Assembly: GCF_002968835.1 (NCBI RefSeq)
Contig: NZ_PKQK01000003.1
Location: forward strand, 744,001 to 808,000
Direction: 5' to 3'
Origin: Paenibacillus sp. PCH8
Lineage (GTDB): Bacteria; Bacillota; Bacilli; Paenibacillales; Paenibacillaceae
Length of the DNA: 64,000 nt
Shown here: positions 1-9,393 of the stretch, piece after piece
How positions within the stretch are numbered: position 1 is the first letter of the stretch
Layout: each line of letters begins with the position of its first letter
The notes under the pieces: model-generated
Database searches by the model: none
Told to the model about the DNA's origin: nothing
Seen by the model: the letters and a program-made list of their open reading frames with translations, nothing else
Made by a program: the position numbers and the translations under genes

Positions 1-334
1 CCGCTATACATATAATGTGCCAGATCGGACGCCGACGGAACAGCATCTCATTAATTCCCCCGTCATCCATGCTTTCCTGAGGTATGACATATGACAGAAC
101 CAAGTCCATAACAAGCATGACCCCTGCAAGACCAAGACCCCACCATATAAATTGGTAATTGTCAGGCCACGCAAGCACATCTAACAAATTTCTCTTCTGT
201 AGTAAGATCCATACAACTCCAATAATCAGAGTCAGACCTTGTGTAAAGTATAGATTGATTAACAGCAAACGCTCGGTAAGCTGCTGTGGTTCAGCCTTCT
301 GAATCTTAAACTTGGGAAATTTGAATTTTTTCAT
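1..334 (-). CDS. CPBP-type (YdiL-like) membrane protein, N-terminal part only
   Basis: The reverse strand reads from an ATG at 334 to the window edge without a stop, about 111 residues. The protein starts with a short basic stretch rich in Lys and Phe (MKKFKFPKFKIQ), followed by two hydrophobic segments (around residues 25-45 and 65-85) and then a Glu-rich stretch and RRRPIWHI. This resembles the N-terminus of CPBP-family intramembrane metalloprotease-like proteins of Paenibacillus, but the EExxxR active-site region lies outside the window. The family call is therefore an inference. It is divergent from the serA transcription unit. Confidence 0.55.
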   Translation of the reverse strand, partial: MKKFKFPKFKIQKAEPQQLTERLLLINLYFTQGLTLIIGVVWILLQKRNLLDVLAWPDNYQFIWWGLGLAGVMLVMDLVLSYVIPQESMDDGGINEMLFRRRPIWHIICIA

Positions 335-367
335 CGGATGCGTCTGTCCTCTTGAGTTATATTTGAT

Positions 368-387
368 GGATAACAATTTCATTATCC
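368..387. promoter_or_regulatory. Inverted repeat upstream of the CPBP-like gene (possible operator)
   Basis: GGATAA and TTATCC arms are separated by eight bases, 34 bp upstream of the minus-strand start at 334. The position fits an operator or a promoter-proximal hairpin. No regulator can be named. Confidence 0.3.
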
Positions 388-621
388 AATCGGATAGTAT
401 ACTAAATCATAGCCAAAAAACGAATTAGGTTCAAGACCTGCCCGAAGTCCCGATTTTAGGTCAACACCATTACCTCATTAAAGCAGTAAAATCAAGTTCA
501 CCAAACAATATGTATTCGAGCCCTTCGCGCGAAGTACAGGAACTATTGTATAGCTCGTATTGGCTTAGTTTATATCTAAATCAAATGAGATCTTCAATTC
601 ATATTAAAACATTTAAGCCTA

Positions 622-651
622 TTGACATGCTCATGTCAGCCATGATACATT
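622..651 (+). promoter_or_regulatory. Sigma-A-type promoter of the T-box/serA transcript
   Basis: A perfect TTGACA (622-627) is followed after 18 bp by TACATT (646-651). Transcription would begin near 658, just before the stem I region of the T-box. The -35 lies inside a near-perfect palindrome, TGACATG-CT-CATGTCA (623-638), which could be an extra operator. Confidence 0.55.
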
Positions 652-659
652 ATGAAAAA

Positions 660-934
660 ATTAGTTACGTTAAACACGATGATGGAAAAAAGACGTTGCT
701 TCGTCCTACAGAGAGCCGGTGGAGGGTGTAAATCGGTGGCAGGCAGATGATCTTGAGCGCTCCTGAGTTATTGCATTGAAATTGGAGTAGGTGCAATCGG
801 TTTAGACCCGTTATCCTCTTCGGTCTTCATTGACCGCTAAGACTGTCGTTGCGAAACGGCGGTGAATTAGGGTGGTACCACGACAACTCTCGTCCCTTAT
901 TGCGCAAGCAGTATGTGGATTGAGAGTTTTTTAA
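660..934 (+). ncRNA. T-box riboswitch leader of serA
   Basis: The leader has an AGAGAGCCGG-type stem I segment (about 709-719) and the T-box core GGGTGGTACCACG near 870-882. An attenuator terminator follows, with stem AACTCTC (885-891) pairing with GAGAGTT (922-928) and a T-run. Binding of uncharged tRNA should stabilise the antiterminator and allow serA transcription. Serine specificity is expected from serA. AGC (756-758) and TCC (761-763) are the candidate specifier codons on the 3' side of stem I, but I could not fold the RNA to decide. The rest of the gap 335-1099 holds only the two promoter regions and the untranslated leader. Confidence 0.85.
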
Positions 935-1099
935 TTTATTTTAAAGGATATCTGTGGGATCGCTCTATTTGCTTCACCTTCCTCCTCTGCTGCGACACCG
1001 CGTTGTTGGACGGAAGAATCAACTTGGTTTTAAGGAATACCTCTTCGCTGAGGTCAGACCTTGACGATATAGATACACATACCTAAGGAGGAAGAAACC

Positions 1100-2692
1100 A
1101 TGTACAAAGTGTTAGTGTCGGACCCAATCAGTGATCTGGGGATCCAGCAACTGGTGGATGCAAATGATGTTGTTGTTGAGAAGAAAACCGGTCTTAGTGA
1201 AGATGAACTTGTTGCCATTATTGGTGATTATGACGCCCTCTTGGTTCGCAGCCAGACTCGTGTTACAGATCGTATTATGACGGCTGGTACCAACCTTAAA
1301 GTGATCGGACGTGCAGGGGTTGGTGTAGATAACATTGATTTGGAAGCTGCTACACAGCGCGGTATCATTGTTATTAACGCACCTGACGGTAACACCATCA
1401 CTACCTGTGAGCATACGTTTGCCATGATGATGGCACTGGCACGGCACATACCTCAGGCTTATGCCAAGACCATTCAAGGTACGTGGGATCGCAAAACCTT
1501 CCTGGGTGTGGAATTAAGAAATAAAACGCTGGGTGTATTGGGAATGGGACGGATCGGTAGTGAAGTTGCCAAGCGCGCCAAAGCTTTTGGAATGGACATT
1601 CTTGCATACGACCCGTTCCTCACGGAGGAGCGTGCCGAGAAGCTGCAGGTTAAGCTGGCCAGTGTGGATGATATTATTCGCAATGCAGACTTCATGACCG
1701 TACACACTCCATTGACACCGGAAACACGCCATATGATCTCACGTCCACAATTTGAAGTGATGAAAAAAGGGATGCGTATTATCAACTGTGCCCGTGGTGG
1801 TGTAGTCGATGAGATGGCTCTTGTGGAAGCTATTGATCAAGGTATCGTTGCTGGGGCTGCATTTGATGTATTTGAAAGTGAGCCACCTGCCCAGGACCAT
1901 CCTTTCCTGAATCATCCTAGCATTATTGTTACGCCTCACCTTGGTGCATCAACTGTAGAGGCACAAGAGAACGTTGCGATTGACGTATCCGAGCAAGTGC
2001 TTCATATTCTGCGTAATGAACCGTTCAAGAACGCAGTTAACATGCCGGCTGTAGCTCCAACGGTTATGAACAAATTGCAGCCTTACTTTAAACTTGGTGA
2101 GACTTTGGGTAGCTTTGCGGCACAGATTACACAAAATGCGGTACAAGAGATTCGGATCGACTACGCCGGGGAACTTTCTGAAGTAGATACGTCCCCCCTC
2201 ACTCGTTACATTGTAAAAGGTATTCTTGCAAGACATCTGGGTGGAGAAGCGAACATTGTCAATTCCATGCATTTGGCCAAAATCCGTGATCTGAATGTAG
2301 TTGTGAGCCAAACTTCCACTTCCAAAGGATTTACTAATCTGATTACTGTAACATTGGTTACAACTCAGGATGCTGAGGAACGCCGTGTAGCTGGTACATT
2401 GCTTGCAGGTTATGGAGAACGTATTGTTCGCCTGGACAAATTCCCTGTCGATATCGCACCGGAAAGTCACCAAATCCTGATCTCCCATAACGATAAGCCA
2501 GGTATTATCGGACGGGTAGGTACACTGCTTGGACAAAATGATGTCAACATCGCCTCCATGCAAGTGGGACGTAAAATTATTGGTGGTGCTGCAATCATGA
2601 TCCTGACTGTGGATAAGGCTGTACCAAAAGATGTGCTTGTACAACTTGCTGCTCTGCCGGAAATTAACACAGCTGTTGAAATTGTTCTTTAG
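1100..2692 (+). CDS. serA: D-3-phosphoglycerate dehydrogenase SerA
   Basis: This enzyme oxidises 3-phosphoglycerate to 3-phosphohydroxypyruvate with NAD+, the first step of serine synthesis in the cytoplasm. At 530 residues it has the long bacterial form. It has an N-terminal substrate domain, a Rossmann fold with GMGRIG (148-153), catalytic Arg232 in the CARGG motif, Glu261 and His280 in PHLGAST. An intervening regulatory domain and a C-terminal ACT domain (about 453-530, starting at HQILISHNDKPG) follow; the ACT domain usually binds serine. The ATG has a strong AAGGAGGAAG site. Expression is controlled by the upstream T-box, and a strong terminator follows directly. Confidence 0.97.
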   Translation: MYKVLVSDPISDLGIQQLVDANDVVVEKKTGLSEDELVAIIGDYDALLVRSQTRVTDRIMTAGTNLKVIGRAGVGVDNIDLEAATQRGIIVINAPDGNTITTCEHTFAMMMALARHIPQAYAKTIQGTWDRKTFLGVELRNKTLGVLGMGRIGSEVAKRAKAFGMDILAYDPFLTEERAEKLQVKLASVDDIIRNADFMTVHTPLTPETRHMISRPQFEVMKKGMRIINCARGGVVDEMALVEAIDQGIVAGAAFDVFESEPPAQDHPFLNHPSIIVTPHLGASTVEAQENVAIDVSEQVLHILRNEPFKNAVNMPAVAPTVMNKLQPYFKLGETLGSFAAQITQNAVQEIRIDYAGELSEVDTSPLTRYIVKGILARHLGGEANIVNSMHLAKIRDLNVVVSQTSTSKGFTNLITVTLVTTQDAEERRVAGTLLAGYGERIVRLDKFPVDIAPESHQILISHNDKPGIIGRVGTLLGQNDVNIASMQVGRKIIGGAAIMILTVDKAVPKDVLVQLAALPEINTAVEIVL

Positions 2693-2720
2693 TAGATACT
2701 CATCAGATATAAGCGTCAAA

Positions 2721-2751
2721 AGAGACGATCCCTTTGGGGACCGTCTCTTTT
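2721..2751. terminator. Rho-independent terminator after serA, possibly bidirectional
   Basis: AGAGACG and CGTCTCT arms with a GC-rich inner stem (GATCCC/GGGGACC) are followed by TTTTTT. The gene to the right runs towards it, so the hairpin lies between convergent genes and may stop both. Confidence 0.85.
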
Positions 2752-2758
2752 TTCATAA

Positions 2759-5700
2759 TTAGCTCAGGCGGATAATGTTGAGTGTTGCCCCTGGTGGTGA
2801 TAACACGGCTGTTGCTATTAGGCCGAATAATTGAAGCTGAATGGTCGAACCCGCTGTGGCAGTGATAATAAAATCGGTTGCCAATTGACTTACCGTGAGA
2901 ACAGGTGAGATTACACTCGGCGGGACTACAGCCCCGTTAAGTAAAATCCGTGACTGTATCAATGCTGCTGCACTCACACTAAACTTGTAGCTAATATAAT
3001 ATCTGCCTGCTGTAGCCAAAGTGAAGGTATCATTAGACCCATTCACTGTAATCCCAGTTCCAATGTTCTGGTTATCAGGAAGAGAAACGACTGTTCCACC
3101 TAGCACAATAATAATGGTGCCACTCGTATTCTCTGCATAGGATGAAGCTGCTGTAACCGAAGTTCCTGTTACACCAGTGGCTCCTGTACTACCGGTTGCC
3201 CCAGTCAACCCGGTGATTCCTGTTGCTCCTGTTGCTCCTGTCGCTCCTGTTCCACCAGTTACACCGGTTGATCCTGTACTTCCTGTGACGCTGACGCCAG
3301 TAGCTCCCGTAACTCCCGTTGCCCCAGTCAAGCCCGTTACACCGGTCGATCCCGTACTTCCTGTGACGCTTACTCCCGTGGCTCCTGTAACTCCAGTCGC
3401 ACCAGTCAAGCCCGTTACACCGGTCGATCCCGTACTTCCTGTGACGCTTACTCCCGTGGCTCCTGTAACTCCAGTCGCACCAGTCAAGCCCGTTACACCG
3501 GTCGATCCCGTACTTCCTGTGACGCCTACTCCCGTGGCTCCTGTAATCCCTGTTGCCCCGGTCAACCCGGTAACACCCGTTGCTCCGGTTCCTCCAGTCG
3601 CACCTGTTAACCCCGTACTTCCGGTTACGCTGACGCCAGTAGCTCCCGTAACTCCAGTTGCCCCAGCCAATCCGGTGACGCCCGTTGCTCCGGTTCCACC
3701 AGTTGCACCTGTTAATCCCGTACTTCCGGTTACGCTTACTCCTGTGGCTCCTGTACTCCCAGTTGCCCCAGTCAACCCGGTGACGCCCGTTGCTCCGGTT
3801 CCTCCAGTCGCACCTGTTAATCCCGTACTTCCGGTTACGCTAACACCCGTGGCTCCTGTAACTCCAGTCGCACCAGTCAAGCCCGTTACACCCGTTGCTC
3901 CTGTTTCACCAGTTACACCAGTTGATCCTGTACTTCCTGTGACGCTTACTCCTGTGGCTCCTGTACTCCCAGTTGCCCCAGTCAACCCGGTGACGCCCGT
4001 TGCTCCGGTTCCTCCAGTCGCACCTGTTAATCCCGTACTTCCTGTGACGCTTACTCCCGTGGCTCCTGTACTACCTGTTGCCCCGGTCAACCCGGTAACA
4101 CCCGTTGCTCCGGTTCCTCCAGTCGCACCTGTTAATCCCGTATTTCCTGTGACGCCTACTCCCGTGGCTCCTGTAATCCCTGTTGCCCCAGCCAATCCGG
4201 TGACGCCCGTTGCTCCGGTTCCTCCAGTCGCACCTGTTAATCCCGTACTTCCTGTGACGCCTATTCCCGTGGCTCCCGTAATCCCCGTCGTTCCGGCCAA
4301 TCCGGTAACACCCGTTGCTCCGGTTCCTCCAGTCGCACCGGTTGATCCCGTACTTCCGGTTACGCTGACGCCAGTAGCTCCCGTAACTCCAGTTGCCCCG
4401 GTCAACCCGGTAACACCCGTTGCTCCGGTTTCTCCAGTCGCACCAGTCAAGCCCGTTACACCAGTCGCTCCTGTTCCACCAGTTACACCGTTTGATCCCG
4501 TACTTCCTGTGACGCTAGCGCCTGTCGCTCCTGCAACTCCAGTTGCCCCGGTCAACCCGGTAACACCCGTTGCTCCGGTTCCTCCAGTCGCACCGGTTGA
4601 TCCCGTACTTCCGGTTACGCTGACGCCAGTAGCTCCCGTAACTCCAGTTGCCCCGGTCAACCCGGTAACACCCGTTGCTCCGGTTCCTCCAGTCGCACCT
4701 GTTAATCCCGTACTTCCTGTGACGCTTACTCCCGTGGCTCCTGTAATCCCTGTTACCCCAGCCAATCCGGTGACGCCCGTTGCTCCGGTTTCTCCAGTCG
4801 CACCAGTCAAGCCCGTTACACCAGTCGCTCCTGTTCCACCAGTTACACCGTTTGATCCCGTACTTCCTGTGACGCTAGCGCCTGTCGCTCCTGTAACTCC
4901 AGTTGCCCCGGTCAACCCGGTAACACCCGTTGCTCCGGTTCCTCCAGTCGCACCTGTTAACCCCGTACTTCCTGTGACGCTTACTCCCGTGGCTCCCGTA
5001 ATCCCCGTCGCTCCGGCCAATCCAGTGATACCAGTTGCTCCTGTTCCTCCAGTTGCACCTGTTAGTCCAACTCCGGTTACACCTGTCACACCCGTAGCTC
5101 CTGCACCCGCAATTAAGGTGTAGTCCGGTGAGGTACCAGGTGTTCCTGTTGGTGATGCTACATTGGCAATATACGTACTGCCGTTAAACGTTACGACTTG
5201 ACCCGCCGGATACGTTGGCGCTACAGCTGGATCAAACGGCACAATGCCACTTAAACCTACGCCTGTGGCTCCTGTGGCTCCTGTTGCTCCGGGCGCACCC
5301 GTTGCTCCCGTAGGTCCTGCTCCCGCAATCAATGTATAGTCTGGCGATGTTCCCGGCGTACCTGTAGGTGAAGCTACATTGGTTATATACGTACTGCCAT
5401 TAAAGGTGACAAGCTGGCCTGCGGGATACGTTGGAGCTACTGCCGGATCAAACGGAACTGCCCCATCAAGACCGATGCCGGTGGCTCCTGTTGCACCTGT
5501 GACTCCGGATCCTGCTAGCAACGTGTAATCTGGTGAACTTCCTGGCGTACCTGTTGGTGATGCCACATTCGTAATATAGGTACTACCCCGAATGTGACGA
5601 TCTGACCTACGGGATATGTTGGTGCTAATGCCGGATCGAACGGCACAATGCCACTCAAACCTATGCCTGTAGCTCCGGTTGCCCCTGTCGTTCCCGTACC

Positions 5701-6888
5701 TGTTGCACCCGCTGCTGCAATTAGCGTGTAATCCGGCGAGCTGCCCGGCACTCCTACAGGACTTGCAACATTTGTAATGAATGTACTCCCGTTATAGGTA
5801 ACGACCTGACCCGCTGGATACGTTGGGGACTGAGCTGGATCGAAAGATGTTATTCCTGTTAAACCTACCCCGGTTGCTCCAGTTACCCCGGCAGCAGCAA
5901 TTAATGTGTAATCCGATGAAGTTCCCGGTGTTCCAAGCGGACCAGCAACACTCGTAATGTAGGTGCTGCCATTATACGTGATAACTTGACCTGCGGGATA
6001 ACTTGGTGCTTGCGCTGGATCAAATGCTAATGCTCCCGTCAACCCCGCTCCGGTTGCCCCTGTTGCACCAGCCGTTCCACCCTCCAAAAGTAAAGTATAG
6101 TCAGGGGAACTTCCGGGTGTGCCCGTTGGGCCATCCACATTTGCAACATAAAGACTCCCATTATAACTTACAACCTGACCTTGGGCATAAGTTGGCCCGA
6201 GAGCAGGGTCGAATGCAGTGATATTGTTCAAACCAACCCCGGGTGCTCCCGCTGGCCCTTGTGCTCCCTGAGGCCCCACCGGACCTACTGGTCCTACTGG
6301 TCCAATTCCTCCTGCGGGTCCCGCAGGTCCTTTCACCCCAGGGACGCCTGGTACACCGGGTACCCCCGGAACTCCTGGCACTCCCGGAACTCCGGGTGGG
6401 CCAGCCGGCCCAGTAATGCCCCCGGTTCCGAAAGTCGTCGTCGCCCGACTCAAAGATACCGATATGGAACGGATCAATCCTACAAGTTTATCCTTTTCTG
6501 CAGGTGGCACTTCCAGAAGCAAAGTCATATTTAACAAGTCATCTAGCAAGTTTTGTAAGTTACCCGCGAGATTGATTAATGCAACAGGGACAACCTCCGA
6601 GCCTGCAATCGTTAATTCCAATACGGCTTGCAGTTCTGCTTTTACGCCAGCACGAAAACCGGAATTATTTACAAAAGTAAGCAATTGGCGCAATCCGTTT
6701 TGTAATGCTAGTATATTGACTGAGGTTGGCTGACTAATTGCTGCAGGAATAGTCACAGCCAAAGAGTGAAGTATGGATTCGAACTGTTCTACTTCACTTG
6801 CTGTTATGGGGATAAATGGCGAGCCTGCTCTAAAAGATCTGCCCTCCAGAAATGCTTTGATATTGACCCTTTTTCGATCTTCGGACAT
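2759..6888 (-). CDS. Giant collagen-like (BclA-type) spore or surface protein, interrupted by one apparent frameshift
   Basis: Two overlapping frames form one protein of about 1375 residues. The first frame (6888 to 5515) starts at an ATG behind AGGAGGAGTG. It has an N-terminal helical domain like the collagen-repeat preface domain (about 1-155), then GPAG/GVPG triplets. Six modules of about 50 residues follow, with FDPA..PTYPAGQ, V.YNGS.Y and GTPG.SPDYTL. The frame then shifts near 5586-5590. The second frame (2759..5566) carries on with the sixth module and further ones, more than 600 residues of GATGxTG triplets, and a C-terminal jelly-roll-like BclA-C domain. Adding one G to the GGGG run (CCCC at 5586-5589) restores VTFGGSTY exactly as in the other modules. 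Collagen-like BclA proteins form trimeric filaments, often glycosylated, on spores; the location here is inferred. Confidence 0.85.
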
Positions 6889-7030
6889 GCTTAAATCACT
6901 CCTCCTTTAACATTCTTTTTTTTCAAGCTTATGTTACATAGGAGGAAAACTTATCTTGGACACCTTTTCTGATTAAAATAAATGGATGATTCATGTTCCA
7001 CGTTGAACAAGATTAAACGGTACTCTTCAA

Positions 7031-7058
7031 CAAAAAAACACCCTCCATAAGAGGGTGT
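7031..7058 (-). terminator. Terminator of the res operon
   Basis: On the minus strand ACACCCTC pairs with GAGGGTGT and is followed by a run of T, 27 bp downstream of the resE stop. Confidence 0.85.
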
Positions 7059-7084
7059 TTCCGCAATTTTTGTATGAAATCAGG

Positions 7085-8569
7085 CTATTTCGATGAATCC
7101 ACGGGAAATTGTAAAATAAACTCCGTACCTTCACCTAATACACTATTTACATGAATGATACCTTGATGGGCATCTACCATATTTTTCACAATGGCCAGAC
7201 CAAGTCCTGTGCCTACACTTTCACCCCGAACTCGTGCCTTATCTGCTTTGTAGAAGCGTTCAAAAATAAAAGGCAAGTCGGAAGAAGGGATACCTACTCC
7301 CTGATCCTTCACCGATACTCTGGCGAATGGAGCGCGAAGATGTGTGACTAACTCAGCAGATATGGTTACATTTTTGCCAGAGGGCGTGTGCCTGAACGCA
7401 TTATCCAGCAAATTAGTGAATACTTGCTCTAGTCGATCCTCATCCGCCTGTTGAAGTTCAATGGTTGACTGTTTGCATTCAAACTGCAGTTGGATTCCCT
7501 GTTCCTTCGAACGCACCGAGAACTTCCGATACACTCGTTCTAACAGTTCTCCGAGGTCAACCTCCTTCATTACCATGTCTGTGTGTCCAGCTTCCATTCG
7601 GGCAAGATCAAGCAAGTCTTTGACCAGTCTTCCCATCCGCAAAGACTCATCATGAATGACCTGAATGAGCTCTTCATTCTCCTCTGGTGAGGTTGCCATG
7701 CCGTCCAGAAGCGCTTCGCTGTAGCCTTGCATCATGGATAACGGGGTTCGTATCTCATGAGATACATTTGCCACAAAATCACGCCGCATTTTCTCCAGCC
7801 TGACTTCTTCCGTTACGTTTCTTAATACGGCAACGGCTCCTCTGACAACACTGTCAGCATATAGCGGTGCCATCTGAACGGACCAGACCCCTTGTTGTAC
7901 ATGTACATTGGAGCTCTGGTCCCCACCCTGCTCCATCACCATTCTGAACAAAGGAACGAGTGGCTCCGGAACATCACGCGAAGACTTTCCGAACGAATCC
8001 ACATCTTGTCCCTCGTCCATCTGTGACCAATCCAGGTCATACCAGGCTTGCATGATCTTCTCTCCTGGCGGATTCGTCAAAATAACTTTCCCTTCACCAT
8101 CAAAAGTAACCACTGCATCCGTCATGCTTCGGAGCACACTCGCCAAATGTTCCTTCTCGTGGTTAAGATTCCGAATGTTATCTTCCAGCTGGGCTGCCAT
8201 GTGATTAAATGTATTGGCAAGCTCACCGATCTCATCACTGGTAACCAGGGAAAGCCGTGTTCCGTAATTTCCTTTACGAATGGCATTGGCTGCCTGAATC
8301 AACTGCTGCATGGGTTGCGTAATTTTGGTGAATAGAAACAACGCAAAGAACGTCGTTAAACTGAATCCGATAATACAAATATAGGTAAATAGCCGCTTGA
8401 TATCTCTGGATTCGGATTCTGCAAAGTTCGTATCAATGTAGGGCAGCAAAAAAAGACCCAGCGCTATAAGTACACAACCCACAAGGCAAATTATAGTGAT
8501 CCATAACTTCCCGACCAGCGATCTCCAGAAACTAAAACTACTTCGGTACTTCCAGTTTATAACCCACAC
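7085..8569 (-). CDS. resE: Sensor histidine kinase ResE
   Basis: Membrane-bound histidine kinase that phosphorylates ResD in response to oxygen limitation or redox state. The 494 residues show two membrane segments (about 22-45 and 62-81), a HAMP linker (82-135), a PAS-like region (about 145-250) and the HisKA motif VSHEIRTPL with His271. The ATPase motifs N, G1 (DQGVGIP), F (FERFYK) and G2 (GTGLGLAIV) are all present. The extracellular loop is short, as in many ResE proteins. The only in-frame start before the first membrane segment is GTG 8569, which overlaps the end of resD by 32 bp, so translation is probably coupled. Confidence 0.93.
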   Translation of the reverse strand: MWVINWKYRSSFSFWRSLVGKLWITIICLVGCVLIALGLFLLPYIDTNFAESESRDIKRLFTYICIIGFSLTTFFALFLFTKITQPMQQLIQAANAIRKGNYGTRLSLVTSDEIGELANTFNHMAAQLEDNIRNLNHEKEHLASVLRSMTDAVVTFDGEGKVILTNPPGEKIMQAWYDLDWSQMDEGQDVDSFGKSSRDVPEPLVPLFRMVMEQGGDQSSNVHVQQGVWSVQMAPLYADSVVRGAVAVLRNVTEEVRLEKMRRDFVANVSHEIRTPLSMMQGYSEALLDGMATSPEENEELIQVIHDESLRMGRLVKDLLDLARMEAGHTDMVMKEVDLGELLERVYRKFSVRSKEQGIQLQFECKQSTIELQQADEDRLEQVFTNLLDNAFRHTPSGKNVTISAELVTHLRAPFARVSVKDQGVGIPSSDLPFIFERFYKADKARVRGESVGTGLGLAIVKNMVDAHQGIIHVNSVLGEGTEFILQFPVDSSK

Positions 8570-9254
8570 CCCACACCGTCGTAATCATGGCCGCCGATTC
8601 AGGCGATACCTTGTTAAGTTTCTCGCGAAGACGCTTCACATGCGTATCCACGGTACGAAGATCGCCAAAGAATTCATAGTTCCATACATCTTTGAGTAAT
8701 TCTTCTCTGGAGAATACTTTGTCTGGAGATGTTGCCAGATAGTGCAGTAATTCATATTCCTTTGGTGTGAGACTGATCTCTTCGCCGCCTGCCGTTACTC
8801 GATGTGCATCATGTTCAATGACCAAATGCGGAAACACAATGTTGTTACTTGAATTGCTCTCTTTAGACAGATAAGCAGTCGCGGAAGCACGTCGCAAAAT
8901 CGCCTTAACACGGTAAATCACTTCACGTGGGCTGAATGGTTTTACGACGTAATCATCGGCTCCAACCTCGAATCCCTGAACCCGGTTAATTTCTTCACCC
9001 TTTGCTGTAAGCATCAAAACCGGGGTAGATTTCACCTGACGAAGACGTGTACACACTTCAACCCCATCCATACCCGGTAACATGACATCAAGCAAAATCA
9101 GCCCGTAGTCCCCTGCAGTTGCTTTACGCAGCGCAGTTTCTCCATCCTCGGCTTCATCAATTTCGTAACCTTCTTTTTCGAGATACATTTTCAACAGCCT
9201 GCGGATTCTCTCTTCGTCATCCACGACCAGTATTCGGTTCTCATGTTCAGCCAT
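8538..9254 (-). CDS. resD: Response regulator ResD
   Basis: OmpR/PhoB-type regulator paired with ResE. It is needed for respiration genes and anaerobic adaptation in Bacillus. The receiver domain has acidic residues in VVDDEE (11-14), the phospho-acceptor Asp56 in LLDVMLPG and a later conserved Lys. The C-terminal winged helix ends VWGVGYKLE. I place the start at ATG 9254 (MAEHENRIL) rather than the upstream TTG at 9275, because the family begins a few residues before the first beta strand and GGAGAGG lies just before the ATG. A 139 bp gap separates it from resC, so it may have its own promoter. Confidence 0.94.
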   Translation of the reverse strand: MAEHENRILVVDDEERIRRLLKMYLEKEGYEIDEAEDGETALRKATAGDYGLILLDVMLPGMDGVEVCTRLRQVKSTPVLMLTAKGEEINRVQGFEVGADDYVVKPFSPREVIYRVKAILRRASATAYLSKESNSSNNIVFPHLVIEHDAHRVTAGGEEISLTPKEYELLHYLATSPDKVFSREELLKDVWNYEFFGDLRTVDTHVKRLREKLNKVSPESAAMITTVWGVGYKLEVPK

Positions 9255-9393
9255 GCCTCTCCAGCCCCTTTGCAATAACTCCTCAGTACTTCTATTATGT
9301 TCGATCTGGCGAACAATATTTGAATATCCTTCGTTAAAAGGATTAATTAGTGTTTCTCGCGTCTAGATTCAACCTTTGCAATATGAGTTTACC

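Noticed and set aside
368..380. GGATAACAATTTC resembles part of the lac operator of cloning vectors
   Set aside because: Thirteen bases only. The flanks are unlike vector sequence and belong to a natural inverted repeat.
510..731. 73-codon plus-strand open frame before serA
   Set aside because: It runs across the serA promoter and into the T-box stem I region and has no ribosome site or family. It is a chance frame.
1949..2719. 256-codon minus-strand frame inside serA
   Set aside because: It is an antisense shadow of a well-conserved gene.
3170..5120. CRISPR-like regular repeats
   Set aside because: The repeats are in-frame collagen codons without spacers of unique sequence. No cas gene is nearby.
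3177..5123. 648-codon plus-strand frame rich in Pro and Val
   Set aside because: It is the antisense shadow of the GxT collagen triplets. Its repeats follow exactly from that code and it has no start signal.
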